Made by a program: the position numbers and the translations under genes. From Acidobacteriota bacterium (GTDB lineage Bacteria > Acidobacteriota > Terriglobia > Acidoferrales > UBA7541), in NCBI GenBank assembly GCA_019239815.1, contig JAFAZL010000870.1, positions 1-10,096 on the forward strand: 10,096 nucleotides of DNA, given 5' to 3'. This document shows positions 1 to 8,105 of this stretch, piece by piece (within the stretch, counting starts at the first letter, position 1; each line of letters opens with the position of its first letter). Under the pieces are notes generated by a model, which saw only the letters and a program-made list of their open reading frames with translations, was not told the DNA's origin and made no database searches.

Positions 1-924
1 TTTGTCGTAGAGAGCTTCAACCTCGTCCCAATTTACTTCGAGCCCTACGAAGGCGCGGGCGGGGCGTTTGCGCTCCTCTCTTTCCAGGGCTTCGCGGCCC
101 ACAAAATTCTCTTTTCTCAGATCGACCAGCTTGCCTAATCCGATTTCAGTCGGTGAATATCGCTGCGATTCGATGACCGCGCGCTTGCTCGAAATGTAGT
201 CCACTTCAATCAGGATCAAGCCGGCCTCGATACGCGCGATGTCGAGCGCGACCATCCCCGCCGGATGAATGTCGAAAATTTCTCCTTCATTCATCAGCTT
301 GTCCCAGACGCGAAGTGCGTCCTTCCACGGCATCCAGATCTCGTAACCCAGGTCACCGGTATATCCGGTCCGGGAGATATCAACCGGCACTCCAGCGATC
401 CGTCCGTGTGTCACTCGAAAATATTTGAGGTTGGCGATGTCAGCGTCTGCCGCAGCGCCCAGCAACTTGCCCGACGTCGGGCCCTGCAACGCCAACGCCG
501 CGGTTTGCTCTGATATGTCTTGGATGTTTACGTCCAAACCGAGCGCGTTCTGCTGAAACCAGCGCAGGCTCGGATCGGCTGCGGTCCAGCGATAATCGTT
601 TTCGCACAGCCGTGTAATCGTTCCGTCGTCGATCACCTTGCCGTCGGGATCGCACCAGCAGCAGTAGATGACCTGATCGACGGCGACCTTCGTGATGTCG
701 CGGCTGATCACCCGGTTGACGAATTTGGTCGCATCGCGTCCGGTGATTCGATATTTGAAGAGTGGCGAGATGTCGATGAGAGCCGACGAATTGCGAATCG
801 CGTTGTACTCGTGTTCGTGGTGCATCTCGTACACGCCAACGGTGTAATAGCCCGACCATTCGCGATAATTCAGGCTCTCGCAGAGCGCCATCGTCCGCTC
901 ATGGAACACAGTTCCTACAGGCAC
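1..924 (-). CDS. GcvT-like aminomethyltransferase (folate-binding), 3' end cut by window edge
   Basis: This is a T-protein (GcvT) family enzyme, which transfers a one-carbon unit from an aminomethyl or N-methyl donor to tetrahydrofolate in the cytoplasm. I translated 308 residues; GcvT proteins are usually about 360-375, so the last 50-70 residues lie beyond the left edge. Family signs are a VIDDGT segment with adjacent Asp at about residues 99-100, matching the DD that holds the catalytic Asp of T-protein; ALQGP at about 145-149; and SRTGYTGDLGYEIW at about 184-197. The start is GTG at 922-924, chosen because GGAGG lies 6 bases upstream and the N-terminus then reads MPVGTVFHERTMAL. The YNAIRNSSALIDIS stretch suits a GcvT-like paralogue as well as glycine-cleavage GcvT, and no gcvH or gcvP is visible. 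It is divergent from the FAD oxidoreductase operon, which suggests a role in methylated amine metabolism (inference). Family assignment is firm; the exact substrate is not. Confidence 0.88.
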   Translation of the reverse strand, partial: MPVGTVFHERTMALCESLNYREWSGYYTVGVYEMHHEHEYNAIRNSSALIDISPLFKYRITGRDATKFVNRVISRDITKVAVDQVIYCCWCDPDGKVIDDGTITRLCENDYRWTAADPSLRWFQQNALGLDVNIQDISEQTAALALQGPTSGKLLGAAADADIANLKYFRVTHGRIAGVPVDISRTGYTGDLGYEIWMPWKDALRVWDKLMNEGEIFDIHPAGMVALDIARIEAGLILIEVDYISSKRAVIESQRYSPTEIGLGKLVDLRKENFVGREALEREERKRPARAFVGLEVNWDEVEALYDK

Positions 925-930
925 GCAAAT

Positions 931-935
931 CCTCC
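931..935 (-). promoter_or_regulatory. Ribosome binding site of the GcvT-like gene
   Basis: The minus strand reads GGAGG here, 6 bases before the GTG at 924-922. It decides the start of a gene that has no ATG near its N-terminus except an internal one at residue 12. Confidence 0.75.
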
Positions 936-949
936 AGGGAGCGGTTCAA

Positions 950-978
950 AGTATAGAGACTCGCTCGCGCGTCGGCAA
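950..978 (-). promoter_or_regulatory. Putative sigma-70-type promoter of the GcvT-like gene
   Basis: Read on the minus strand, TTGCCG (978-973) is followed after 17 bases by TATACT (955-950). These match the -35 and -10 consensus at 4 of 6 and 5 of 6 positions with ideal spacing. The predicted transcript start is near 943, giving a leader of about 19 bases that just includes the GGAGG. This is pattern-based and untested. Confidence 0.5.
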
Positions 979-1043
979 TCGCAGGCACCACCGTCGCTGC
1001 CTCGCGTTAGTTCAGTTCTTTCACTGTATCCTCGCTGCTGCTC

Positions 1044-1073
1044 TTGTGCCGGGCGCTCCGCTCCCAGTAAACT
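1044..1073 (+). promoter_or_regulatory. Weak candidate promoter for the FAD oxidoreductase operon
   Basis: TTGTGC (1044-1049) and TAAACT (1068-1073) are separated by 18 bases, the best -35/-10 pair I see in the 216-base divergent gap upstream of the 1141 gene. Each half matches the consensus only in part. It would leave a leader of roughly 60 bases. I see no riboswitch-like fold or strong operator palindrome in the rest of the gap. Confidence 0.25.
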
Positions 1074-1140
1074 ATCCCGTCTTCCGGCCGCATCTTTCTT
1101 CTCAAAGCATGTGCGGATTCATAGCGGAGCTATCTAGCGA

Positions 1141-2946
1141 ATGGCGCAGCACTATGACGTAATCGTGATCGGCGGCGGCCACAACGGCCTGGTCAATGCC
1201 GCTTATCTCGCGAAGGCGGGAAAAAGGGTTTTGGCTTTGGAGCGACGCCACGTCTTAGGCGGCGCCGCGGTCACTGAAGAAATCATCCCCGGCTTCCTCT
1301 TCTCCGAATGCTCGTACGTCGTTTCGCTCCTTCGTCCAGAAATCATTCGCGAGCTCGATTTGCCTAAACACGGCCTCGAAATTCTTCCCCTCGATGGCAC
1401 GTTCACGCCGATGCTCAATGGGGACTATCTCTGGCGCATGAACGATCACGCCCGCACGCAACGCGAAATTCGCCGCCATTCGCGGCTCGACGCTGAAGCC
1501 TACGACGAATTTTCGAAAATGATGACACCGATGTGTCGGTTCGTGAAGCCGATGCTGTCGATGATCCCGCCGGATCCGACAACCCTCAATCCGCGCGACC
1601 TCAAGCAACTTCACTTCATGTTGCAGCGGTTCCGCAGTCTTTCTTCCGACGAGCGCTACACGCTCATCCAGTTAATGACGATGAGCGCTGCCGATTTTCT
1701 CGATCAGTGGTTCGAAACCGATGCGCTCAAGGCCACGATGTCCGCGTCCGGCATCATCGGCACGTTTCTGGGCATTCGCTCACCGGGAACTGCTTATGTG
1801 CTGCTGCATCACTACATGGGTGAAATCGACGGTGCGTTCCGTTCGTGGGGATTCAGCCGCGGGGGCACTGGTGCCATTTCGAATGCGATTGGTGCCGCAG
1901 CTCGTGAGGCTGGCGTCGAAATTCGTATGCAGGCGGCAGTCGAGAAAATCTTGGTCAAGAATGGCCGAGCGACTGGTGTCGCCCTGAAATCCGGCGAAGA
2001 GATATCTGCTACGGTAGTTTCGTCGAGCGTCGATCCACACCTAACGTTCGAAAAGTTCATGCAGCCGAACGAACTGCCGAGCGATTTCCTCGAGGGTGTG
2101 CGTCGCTACAAGTACCGTGGCTCGTCGGGCAAAGTAAATCTCGCGCTCGACGGACTTCCGGATTGCAAAGCGATGCCAGGTCCCGGCGCGCATCTTCGCG
2201 GCGCGATCTCCATCTCGCCCGGAGTTGAATATATGGAGCGCGCGTATGACGACGCAAAGTACGGCAATTTCTCGCGCCGCCCATACATCGACATGGTGAT
2301 ACCAAGCCTCACCGATCCCAGTGTCGCGCCGCCGGGCAAGCACGTCCTTTCCTGCTTCGTGCAATACGCGCCGTACAAGCTCGCACACGGTACCTGGGAC
2401 GATCAGCGCGAAGCTTTCGGCGACACCGTCGTCGACACCATTGCCGAGCACGCGCCCAACATCAAAAAGCTGATCGTTGGCCGTCAGGTGCTCACTCCGC
2501 TCGACCTCGAACGCGAATTCGGTCTCACGCAAGGCAATATCTTCCAGGGCGAGCTTTCTCTCGAACAACTCTTCTTTCTTCGGCCCGTACCAGGTTGGGC
2601 TTACTACCGCACGCCGATCGACGGCCTCTACATGTGCGGTTCTGCAACGCATCCGGGCGGCGGCATAATGGGCGCGCCGGGCCGCATTGCGAGCCAGGTC
2701 ATTCTGAAAGAATGGAAAAAATCGGCAGGCGTGCCGAGATCCGATCGTTCGAAACCAATCACATCCAACGGCACAAAGCCGAGTGCTCAGACCGTTGCGG
2801 CACCGACACCGCCTCAGTCAGCGCCAGTCGCTAAACACGAAGTTCAATCAGTCACCGACGCACTCAACGCCGCGCCGCTCACTGCCGATGACGTTGCAAA
2901 CGCGCCGTCCGACTCCACCATCGCCCCCGACAGCGAGAAAAACTGA
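1141..2946 (+). CDS. PYROXD2-like FAD-dependent oxidoreductase (first of tandem pair)
   Basis: A 601-residue flavoprotein of the phytoene desaturase/amine oxidase fold, closest by eye to PYROXD2-type proteins. The N-terminal FAD-binding motif is GGGHNG at residues 11-16 with the ribose-binding acidic residue E34, followed by ERRHVLGGAAVTEE, a stretch very like animal PYROXD2. The C-terminal FAD motif CGSATHPGGGIMGAPGR is at about 499-515. The fold ends near residue 528. The remaining 73 residues are a Ser/Thr/Ala/Pro-rich, probably disordered tail that the neighbouring paralogue lacks. The ATG at 1141 starts just before the FAD motif, so no room remains for a signal peptide; GGAG lies 11 bases upstream, a weak site. 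It heads a run with a second paralogue 2 bases downstream. Bacterial PYROXD2-like proteins have no settled reaction: C-N or C-C oxidation is possible. The older label phytoene dehydrogenase is unlikely because no crtB-like gene is nearby. Confidence 0.88.
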   Translation: MAQHYDVIVIGGGHNGLVNAAYLAKAGKRVLALERRHVLGGAAVTEEIIPGFLFSECSYVVSLLRPEIIRELDLPKHGLEILPLDGTFTPMLNGDYLWRMNDHARTQREIRRHSRLDAEAYDEFSKMMTPMCRFVKPMLSMIPPDPTTLNPRDLKQLHFMLQRFRSLSSDERYTLIQLMTMSAADFLDQWFETDALKATMSASGIIGTFLGIRSPGTAYVLLHHYMGEIDGAFRSWGFSRGGTGAISNAIGAAAREAGVEIRMQAAVEKILVKNGRATGVALKSGEEISATVVSSSVDPHLTFEKFMQPNELPSDFLEGVRRYKYRGSSGKVNLALDGLPDCKAMPGPGAHLRGAISISPGVEYMERAYDDAKYGNFSRRPYIDMVIPSLTDPSVAPPGKHVLSCFVQYAPYKLAHGTWDDQREAFGDTVVDTIAEHAPNIKKLIVGRQVLTPLDLEREFGLTQGNIFQGELSLEQLFFLRPVPGWAYYRTPIDGLYMCGSATHPGGGIMGAPGRIASQVILKEWKKSAGVPRSDRSKPITSNGTKPSAQTVAAPTPPQSAPVAKHEVQSVTDALNAAPLTADDVANAPSDSTIAPDSEKN

Positions 2947-2948
2947 AC

Positions 2949-4550
2949 ATGCCCATCGGACAGCGCGTAGTCATCGTTGGCGGCGGACACAACGCACTCA
3001 TCACCGCTTTCTACCTCGCCAAAGGTGGATTCAAACCGATTGTTCTTGAACGCCGCGAGGTTGTCGGCGGCGGTGCGATCACCGAAGTGTTTCACCCCGG
3101 CTATCGCGCCTCGACGCTCGCGCACAGTGTCGGACCCCTTCGCGCCGACATCGCGCGCGACATGCGCCTCGACAAGCAAGAACTGCAAATCCTCCATCCC
3201 GACCCGCGTGTATTCGCCCCGTCTCCCGATGGCCGCGCCCTGCTGTTCTACAACGATCACGCGAAGACTGCCGGCGGCATCGCACGGTTCTCTGCGAAAG
3301 ACGCCGCGAACTATACGAAATTCGCGGAAGCCCTCTCGAAAATCTCCGAAGTCTTCGGCCAGATCGCCTCAATCACTCCGCCCGCGATCGACTCCCCATC
3401 TCCCGAAGACTTCTGGAATCTTTTCAAGACTGGTCGAAACGTCCGCAGTCTTGGCAAAGAGGGCATTTTCAATCTTTTGCGCTGGGGCCCCATGGCCGCC
3501 GCCGATTTCGTCGCTGAATTCTTCGAAACCGAATTACTTCGCGCCACCATCGCCGCCCGCGGAATCTTCGGCTCTGCTCTCGGACCTTGGTCAGCCGGGA
3601 GCACCGCCGTTCTTCTGCTCCGCGCCGCCGCTGATCCACACCCCGTCGGTTCGTCGTCAATCCCGAAAGGTGGCCTTGGCGCTCTCACTCGTGCTCTTGC
3701 CGAATCCGCCCGTGCTGCTGGTGCTGAAATTCGAACCCAAGCCGAAGTCCAGCATATTCGCGTCAAAAATAACGCCGTGTTCGCCGTGGTTCTCGCCGAC
3801 GGCGAGGAAATCGCAACGGAAGCCGTAATATCCGGCGTCGATCCCAAGCGCACACTCTTCAATCTTGTCGATCCCTCACAGCTCGATCCAACATTCGCGC
3901 TCCGAGTCCGCAACATCCGTGCTGCCGGCAATGTTGCCAAAATTAATTTCGCGCTGAATCGCTTGCCTACCTTCCCCACGCTAGCCGATGCGGTCGGCCC
4001 CGACGGCACGCAGCAGGCTCTCGCCGGCCGCGTTCACATCGGCCCCGAGATCGACTACCTCGAGCGCGCCTACGACGCCTCGAAGTACGGCGAACTCTCG
4101 CAGTCACCGTATCTCGACATTTCAATCCCCACTCTTCTCGATCCATCCCTGGCACCCGAAGGCAAACACGTCGCCTCCGCCTACGTCCAGTTCGCCCCCT
4201 ACAAACTCAAGGACGGGACTTGGGACAGCAATCACGCTGCGATCCTCGCCGAAAACGTGCTCAAAACGATTTCCGTCTATTCACCCGACTTCAACCAGAT
4301 TATCGAATCGATGCAGGTCATCACGCCGCGCGACCTCGAATCGGTTTATGGATTCACCGGTGGCCACATCTTTCATGGTGAACTCGCGCTCGATCAGCTT
4401 TTCACCATGCGCCCAGTTCTCGATTGGGCGCGCTACAAGACTCCGATCCGCGGGCTCTTTCTTTGCGGCTCCGGTACACATCCCGGCAACGGCCTGACCG
4501 GCGCCAGCGGTGCAAACGCTGCTAAAGAAATCATCCACGATCTTCGTTGA
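2949..4550 (+). CDS. PYROXD2-like FAD-dependent oxidoreductase (second of tandem pair)
   Basis: A 533-residue paralogue of the upstream gene, alignable over its whole length, so the pair probably arose by an old tandem duplication. The dinucleotide motif is GGGHNA at residues 11-16, with Ala replacing the last Gly of GxGxxG. E34 is kept and followed by ERREVVGGGAITE. The C-terminal FAD motif is CGSGTHPGNGLTGASG at about 506-521. The protein ends soon after this fold, the usual length for the family. It starts 2 bases after the upstream stop, so translational coupling is likely, although no strong ribosome binding site is visible. Shared blocks with the first copy include ERAYD.(A/S)KYG and (V/I)QFAPYKL.(D/H)GTWD-type segments. 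A substrate cannot be read; the two copies may form a heteromer or act on successive intermediates (inference). Confidence 0.86.
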   Translation: MPIGQRVVIVGGGHNALITAFYLAKGGFKPIVLERREVVGGGAITEVFHPGYRASTLAHSVGPLRADIARDMRLDKQELQILHPDPRVFAPSPDGRALLFYNDHAKTAGGIARFSAKDAANYTKFAEALSKISEVFGQIASITPPAIDSPSPEDFWNLFKTGRNVRSLGKEGIFNLLRWGPMAAADFVAEFFETELLRATIAARGIFGSALGPWSAGSTAVLLLRAAADPHPVGSSSIPKGGLGALTRALAESARAAGAEIRTQAEVQHIRVKNNAVFAVVLADGEEIATEAVISGVDPKRTLFNLVDPSQLDPTFALRVRNIRAAGNVAKINFALNRLPTFPTLADAVGPDGTQQALAGRVHIGPEIDYLERAYDASKYGELSQSPYLDISIPTLLDPSLAPEGKHVASAYVQFAPYKLKDGTWDSNHAAILAENVLKTISVYSPDFNQIIESMQVITPRDLESVYGFTGGHIFHGELALDQLFTMRPVLDWARYKTPIRGLFLCGSGTHPGNGLTGASGANAAKEIIHDLR

Positions 4551-4562
4551 CGCATCATCGAC

Positions 4563-5936
4563 GTGAGCCGCGCCGTGACCTGTATCGATCCCAACAAACT
4601 CGCAAGCCTTCACCAGCGCGAAACGCAACGCTTCATCCGCGATCATCCGAAGTCCGCTGCTCTCTACAGCCGCGCGCAAGATTCGCTCCTCGGCGGCGTA
4701 CCGATGAACTGGATGAAAAAGTGGGCCGGCCCCTTTCCGGTTTTCTTCCAGTCCGCGAAAGGCGCGCACTTCACCGACGTCGACGGCCGCGAGTACATCG
4801 ATCTTTGCCTCGGCGACACAGGCGCCATGACCGGCCACTCTCCCGACGCTGTGATCGAAGCCGTCGCTCGGCAGTCAAGCAACGGCATCACGCTGATGCT
4901 TCCGATGGAAGACGCACTTTGGGTTGGCGAGAATCTCAAGCAACGTTTCGGCCTGCCGTTGTGGCAATTCACGCTCACCGCGACCGATGCAAATCGCTTC
5001 GCCATCCGAATTGCCCGCGAAATCACGCAGCGCCGCAAGATTCTCGTCTTCAACTTTTGCTATCACGGCACCGTCGATGAATCCTTCGCCACGATCGACC
5101 GCGACGGCGCCGTCGGCCCGCGCCGCGGAAACATTGGCCCACCCGTCCATCCAGCCGAAACGACGCGCGTCGTCGAGTTCAACAATCTCGATGCGCTCGA
5201 AGCCGCGCTGAAACAGAACGATGTCGCTTGCATCCTCGCCGAGCCAGCGATGACCAACGTCGGTATCATCCTTCCCGACGATGGGTATTGGCCCGCTGCT
5301 CAGGAAATCGCGCGTCGTTACGGCACGCTCTTCATCGCCGACGAAACGCATACGATTTGCGCCGGACCGGGCGGCTGCACCCGCGCGTGGCATCTCACGC
5401 CAGATCTGCTCGTCTTCGGCAAAACGATCGGCAGTGGGATCCCCGGCGCCGCCTACGGTTGCACGCAGGAAGTTGCAGACCGCATCTCCGCACGCATCCA
5501 TCTCGAAGACTGCGATGTCGGCGGTATCGGCGGCACTCTCGCCGGCAATGCTCTTTCCCTCGCGGCGATGCGTGCGACACTTGAGCGCATTCTCACGCCG
5601 TCCTCATTCGAATACATGATTCGCCTCGCGACGCGCTTCACTGAAGGCGTCACCGCCGAAATTAGCACTGCGAAACTTCCGTGGAGTGTCACCCAACTCG
5701 GAGCGCGCGCCGAATACACCTTTATCTCCAGCGCACCACGAAATGGCGGCGCATCCTACGCCGCATCGGATTTCGAACTCGAACGCTTTTTACATCTTTA
5801 CGCATTGAATCGCGGGGTCCTGCTGACGCCGTTCCATAACATGGCGCTGATGTGCCCTGCGACCACTGAATCTGACGTCGATGCGCACACCAAAATCTTT
5901 GCTGCTTGCATTGCCGAACTGACATCATCCCAATGA
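4563..5936 (+). CDS. Class III PLP-dependent aminotransferase
   Basis: A 457-residue fold-type I PLP enzyme of the class III (omega/acetylornithine/GSA) group, annotated in relatives as aspartate aminotransferase family protein. The Schiff-base lysine is K287 in FGKTIGSGIPGAAYG. The Asp that pairs with the PLP nitrogen is D260 in FIADETHTICAGPGG. At the usual phosphate-binding GTEAN position it reads TATDANRFAIR (about residues 139-149), a variant that I recall from a distinct subgroup sharing the LLGGVPMNWM and LGDTGAMTGHSP segments. A stop of the upstream gene lies in the same frame 12 bases before, so translation must begin at GTG 4563 or GTG 4575; neither has a clear ribosome binding site. 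It lies in the middle of the operon after the FAD enzymes. It would move an amino group from a terminal amine or amino acid to a keto acid; GSA aminomutase (HemL) is less likely given the non-haem context. Confidence 0.87.
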   Translation: MSRAVTCIDPNKLASLHQRETQRFIRDHPKSAALYSRAQDSLLGGVPMNWMKKWAGPFPVFFQSAKGAHFTDVDGREYIDLCLGDTGAMTGHSPDAVIEAVARQSSNGITLMLPMEDALWVGENLKQRFGLPLWQFTLTATDANRFAIRIAREITQRRKILVFNFCYHGTVDESFATIDRDGAVGPRRGNIGPPVHPAETTRVVEFNNLDALEAALKQNDVACILAEPAMTNVGIILPDDGYWPAAQEIARRYGTLFIADETHTICAGPGGCTRAWHLTPDLLVFGKTIGSGIPGAAYGCTQEVADRISARIHLEDCDVGGIGGTLAGNALSLAAMRATLERILTPSSFEYMIRLATRFTEGVTAEISTAKLPWSVTQLGARAEYTFISSAPRNGGASYAASDFELERFLHLYALNRGVLLTPFHNMALMCPATTESDVDAHTKIFAACIAELTSSQ

Positions 5937-5943
5937 GAACCTA

Positions 5944-8082
5944 ATGCGCCGAAGAAAATTCCTCGAAACGCTGCTCGCCTCGGGCACGACTGCATGGATT
6001 GCCAGCGGCTCATCTTCGCTCGACGCGGCGTCATTACTGCAAAGTCCCACCGCGATACCGCCGCCATCTCCCGAAATCAAGCGCGTCCTCATCGTCTTTA
6101 AATGCCACTTCGACGCCGGCTTCATCGACACGCAAGCTAACGTCGTCCACCGCTACTTCAACGAATTTTTCCCCAAAGCCATCAATACCGCGGAACAACT
6201 CAGCCGGTCCCCCGGCTCTGATCACGCAAACTACACTTGGACGACTGGCTCCTGGCTCCTGTACGAGTATCTCGAGAAGGCCTCAACTGACGACCGCAAG
6301 AAAATGGAAGAGGCAATCAACTCCGGTTTCATCGCCTGGCACGCACTCCCGTTCAGTTGGCAAACCGAGCTGATGGATCCTTCGCTCATCTCTGGCGCCA
6401 TAGCGATTTCCGGTTCACTCGATCAGCGCTTCGGACGCAAAACCACCGGCGCCAAGATGAGCGACGTCCCGGGCCACACGCGCGGTCTCGTGTCACCTCT
6501 CGCCGCCGCTGGAGTCAAATTTCTGGACATTGGCGTCAACGATGCCAGCACACCCGCCTTTCTTCCGCCACTTTTCCGCTGGCAAGATCCAGCCGGCGCG
6601 CAACTCGTTGTCTCCTATCACCCAAGCTATGGCACGATCCAAATCGTCCCCGGCTCCGACCTCGCCTACGCTATTGTCATGGCCGATGACAACGCCGGAC
6701 CGCATTCGCCGGAAGAGATCGATACCACCTATCTCAACCTTCGAAAGCGATTCCCGAACGCTGAAATCCGTGCCACCGATCTGACGCACATCGCCGACGC
6801 TATCCAACCGCACGCGGGCGCGCTGCCGGTCATAACGCAGGAAATCGGCGACTCCTGGATTCACGGCATCGGCAGCGATCCTCTCAAAGTCGCGCGTTAT
6901 CGTCGGCTCTGCTTTCTTCGAAACGCGTGGATCATAAACGGCAAATTCAAAGTAGGCGACCCCACCGACGTTAAGCTTCTCCGTAACCTCTTGCTCGAAG
7001 CGGAACACACCTGGGGCACCGACACAAAAACTTGGCTCGATTTTGACAACTACGTCCCCTCAGACTTGATGAAAATGCTCGACACGAAGAACTACAAAGT
7101 CGTGCAATCGAGCTGGCAAGAAAAACGCAACGACCTCTTCGCTGCAATCGATTCGCTTCCACCCGATCTGAAACCCGAGGCAAAGCAGTCAATCGACGGA
7201 CTCGTGGTAACTCGTCCCCAACCGATAGCTTCGTCAAAAATTTCCAAGCTTGAGGTCAAAGGCCTCCTGCACCTGCAACTCGACGAAAAAACGGGCGCCA
7301 TTCGCAGACTACGTAACAGTAAGACCAATGCGGAGTGGGCTTCTCCGGATCATCCCCTCGCGCTCTTCACCTATCAAACGCTGTCTCAAGCCGACTACGC
7401 CGCCTTCTTCAAGGACTACGTAATTAGCACCGAGGATTGGGCCTTCAAGGACTTCGGGAAGCCCAACATCGAGCGATTCGGCGCGATCAGCAAAATCTGG
7501 ATGCCATCACTGGTTCAGTGCGAGGTGACCGAACAGCGATCTCAGACCAACATCCGCACGCGATTGGAGTTCAGCAAGGATCAACTCGACCAAGGCAGCG
7601 CCACATCCAACGCAGGCCCGCCATCCGTAGCTTGGCCGAAGGAAGTCTTCGTCGAATACTCCTTGTCCAAAATCTCTCCCACTTTGGACATCACCGTGTC
7701 GTGGTTTGGCAAATTGCCGACGCGCATGCCAGAAGCGTTGTGGTTCAGTTTCAATCCAGCGGTCAAAAACCCGCAGACCTGGTCCATGCAAAAGTGTGGG
7801 CAACGAGTCTCGCCGCTCGATGTCGTTGAAGGCGGCAACCGGCACATGCACGCCATCGACGACAGCGTAGTCTGTCGCAATTCGAATCACGAATTGACCA
7901 TTGCTTCGTCAGACGCGCCATTGATCGCTTTCGGCGTTCAGTCCCCGCTCTATTTCACACGCGAGCAACCCCAACTCGACAAAGGCGTCCACTTCAACCT
8001 CTTCAACAACGCCTGGGGCACCAACTACATCATGTGGTACGGCGAAGACATGCGCTTCCGTTTCCAGTTGATGCTAGCCTAG
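5944..8082 (+). CDS. DUF5054 protein with Tat signal, GH38-like N-terminal domain
   Basis: A 712-residue protein I recognise as the DUF5054 family, whose N-terminal half resembles glycoside hydrolase family 38 alpha-mannosidases. It opens with a twin-arginine signal (MRRRKFLETLL, then a modest hydrophobic stretch to about residue 30), so it is probably exported folded to the periplasm. Candidate metal and catalytic residues follow the GH38 pattern: H55 and D57 in FKCHFDAGF (like HxDxGW), D174 in MSDVPGHTRG (like the nucleophile Asp), and H307 in GDSWIHGIGSDP. The segment WHALPFSWQTELMD at about 132-145 is another family block. From about residue 435 a beta-rich C-terminal half begins with LHLQLDEKTGAIRRL, as in GH38 beta-sandwich regions. 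It lies 7 bases after the aminotransferase stop and is probably in the same transcript. Its substrate is unknown, and its link to the amine enzymes is unclear. Confidence 0.8.
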   Translation: MRRRKFLETLLASGTTAWIASGSSSLDAASLLQSPTAIPPPSPEIKRVLIVFKCHFDAGFIDTQANVVHRYFNEFFPKAINTAEQLSRSPGSDHANYTWTTGSWLLYEYLEKASTDDRKKMEEAINSGFIAWHALPFSWQTELMDPSLISGAIAISGSLDQRFGRKTTGAKMSDVPGHTRGLVSPLAAAGVKFLDIGVNDASTPAFLPPLFRWQDPAGAQLVVSYHPSYGTIQIVPGSDLAYAIVMADDNAGPHSPEEIDTTYLNLRKRFPNAEIRATDLTHIADAIQPHAGALPVITQEIGDSWIHGIGSDPLKVARYRRLCFLRNAWIINGKFKVGDPTDVKLLRNLLLEAEHTWGTDTKTWLDFDNYVPSDLMKMLDTKNYKVVQSSWQEKRNDLFAAIDSLPPDLKPEAKQSIDGLVVTRPQPIASSKISKLEVKGLLHLQLDEKTGAIRRLRNSKTNAEWASPDHPLALFTYQTLSQADYAAFFKDYVISTEDWAFKDFGKPNIERFGAISKIWMPSLVQCEVTEQRSQTNIRTRLEFSKDQLDQGSATSNAGPPSVAWPKEVFVEYSLSKISPTLDITVSWFGKLPTRMPEALWFSFNPAVKNPQTWSMQKCGQRVSPLDVVEGGNRHMHAIDDSVVCRNSNHELTIASSDAPLIAFGVQSPLYFTREQPQLDKGVHFNLFNNAWGTNYIMWYGEDMRFRFQLMLA

Positions 8083-8105
8083 CTCTCTGCGCTCCCCACG
8101 CCAAC

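Noticed and set aside
520..1137. A long plus-strand open frame of 205 codons opposite the GcvT-like gene and across the intergenic gap.
   Set aside because: The opposite strand encodes a recognisable GcvT family protein in this stretch. The plus-strand product shows no family motif and has Arg/Ala-rich shadow composition.
925..1140. A glycine riboswitch upstream of the GcvT-like gene.
   Set aside because: The predicted transcript leader is only about 19 bases, and I saw no tandem aptamer-like pattern in the gap.
1109..1162. A 17-codon frame (MCGFIAELSSEWRSTMT) overlapping the start of the first PYROXD2-like gene; its MCGF opening recalls class II amidotransferases.
   Set aside because: It has no ribosome binding site, is far too short, and ends just inside the next gene in another frame. 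A chance frame is the simplest reading, though a leader peptide cannot be excluded.
2977..3828. A 283-codon plus-strand frame inside the second PYROXD2-like gene.
   Set aside because: It is very rich in Ser, Pro and Arg, typical of an out-of-frame reading of high-G+C coding DNA, and the true frame has clear FAD motifs throughout.
1141..4550. Carotenoid biosynthesis (phytoene desaturase) as the role of the two FAD genes.
   Set aside because: The sequence blocks fit PYROXD2 better than CrtI, and no phytoene synthase or other carotenoid gene is visible in the window.
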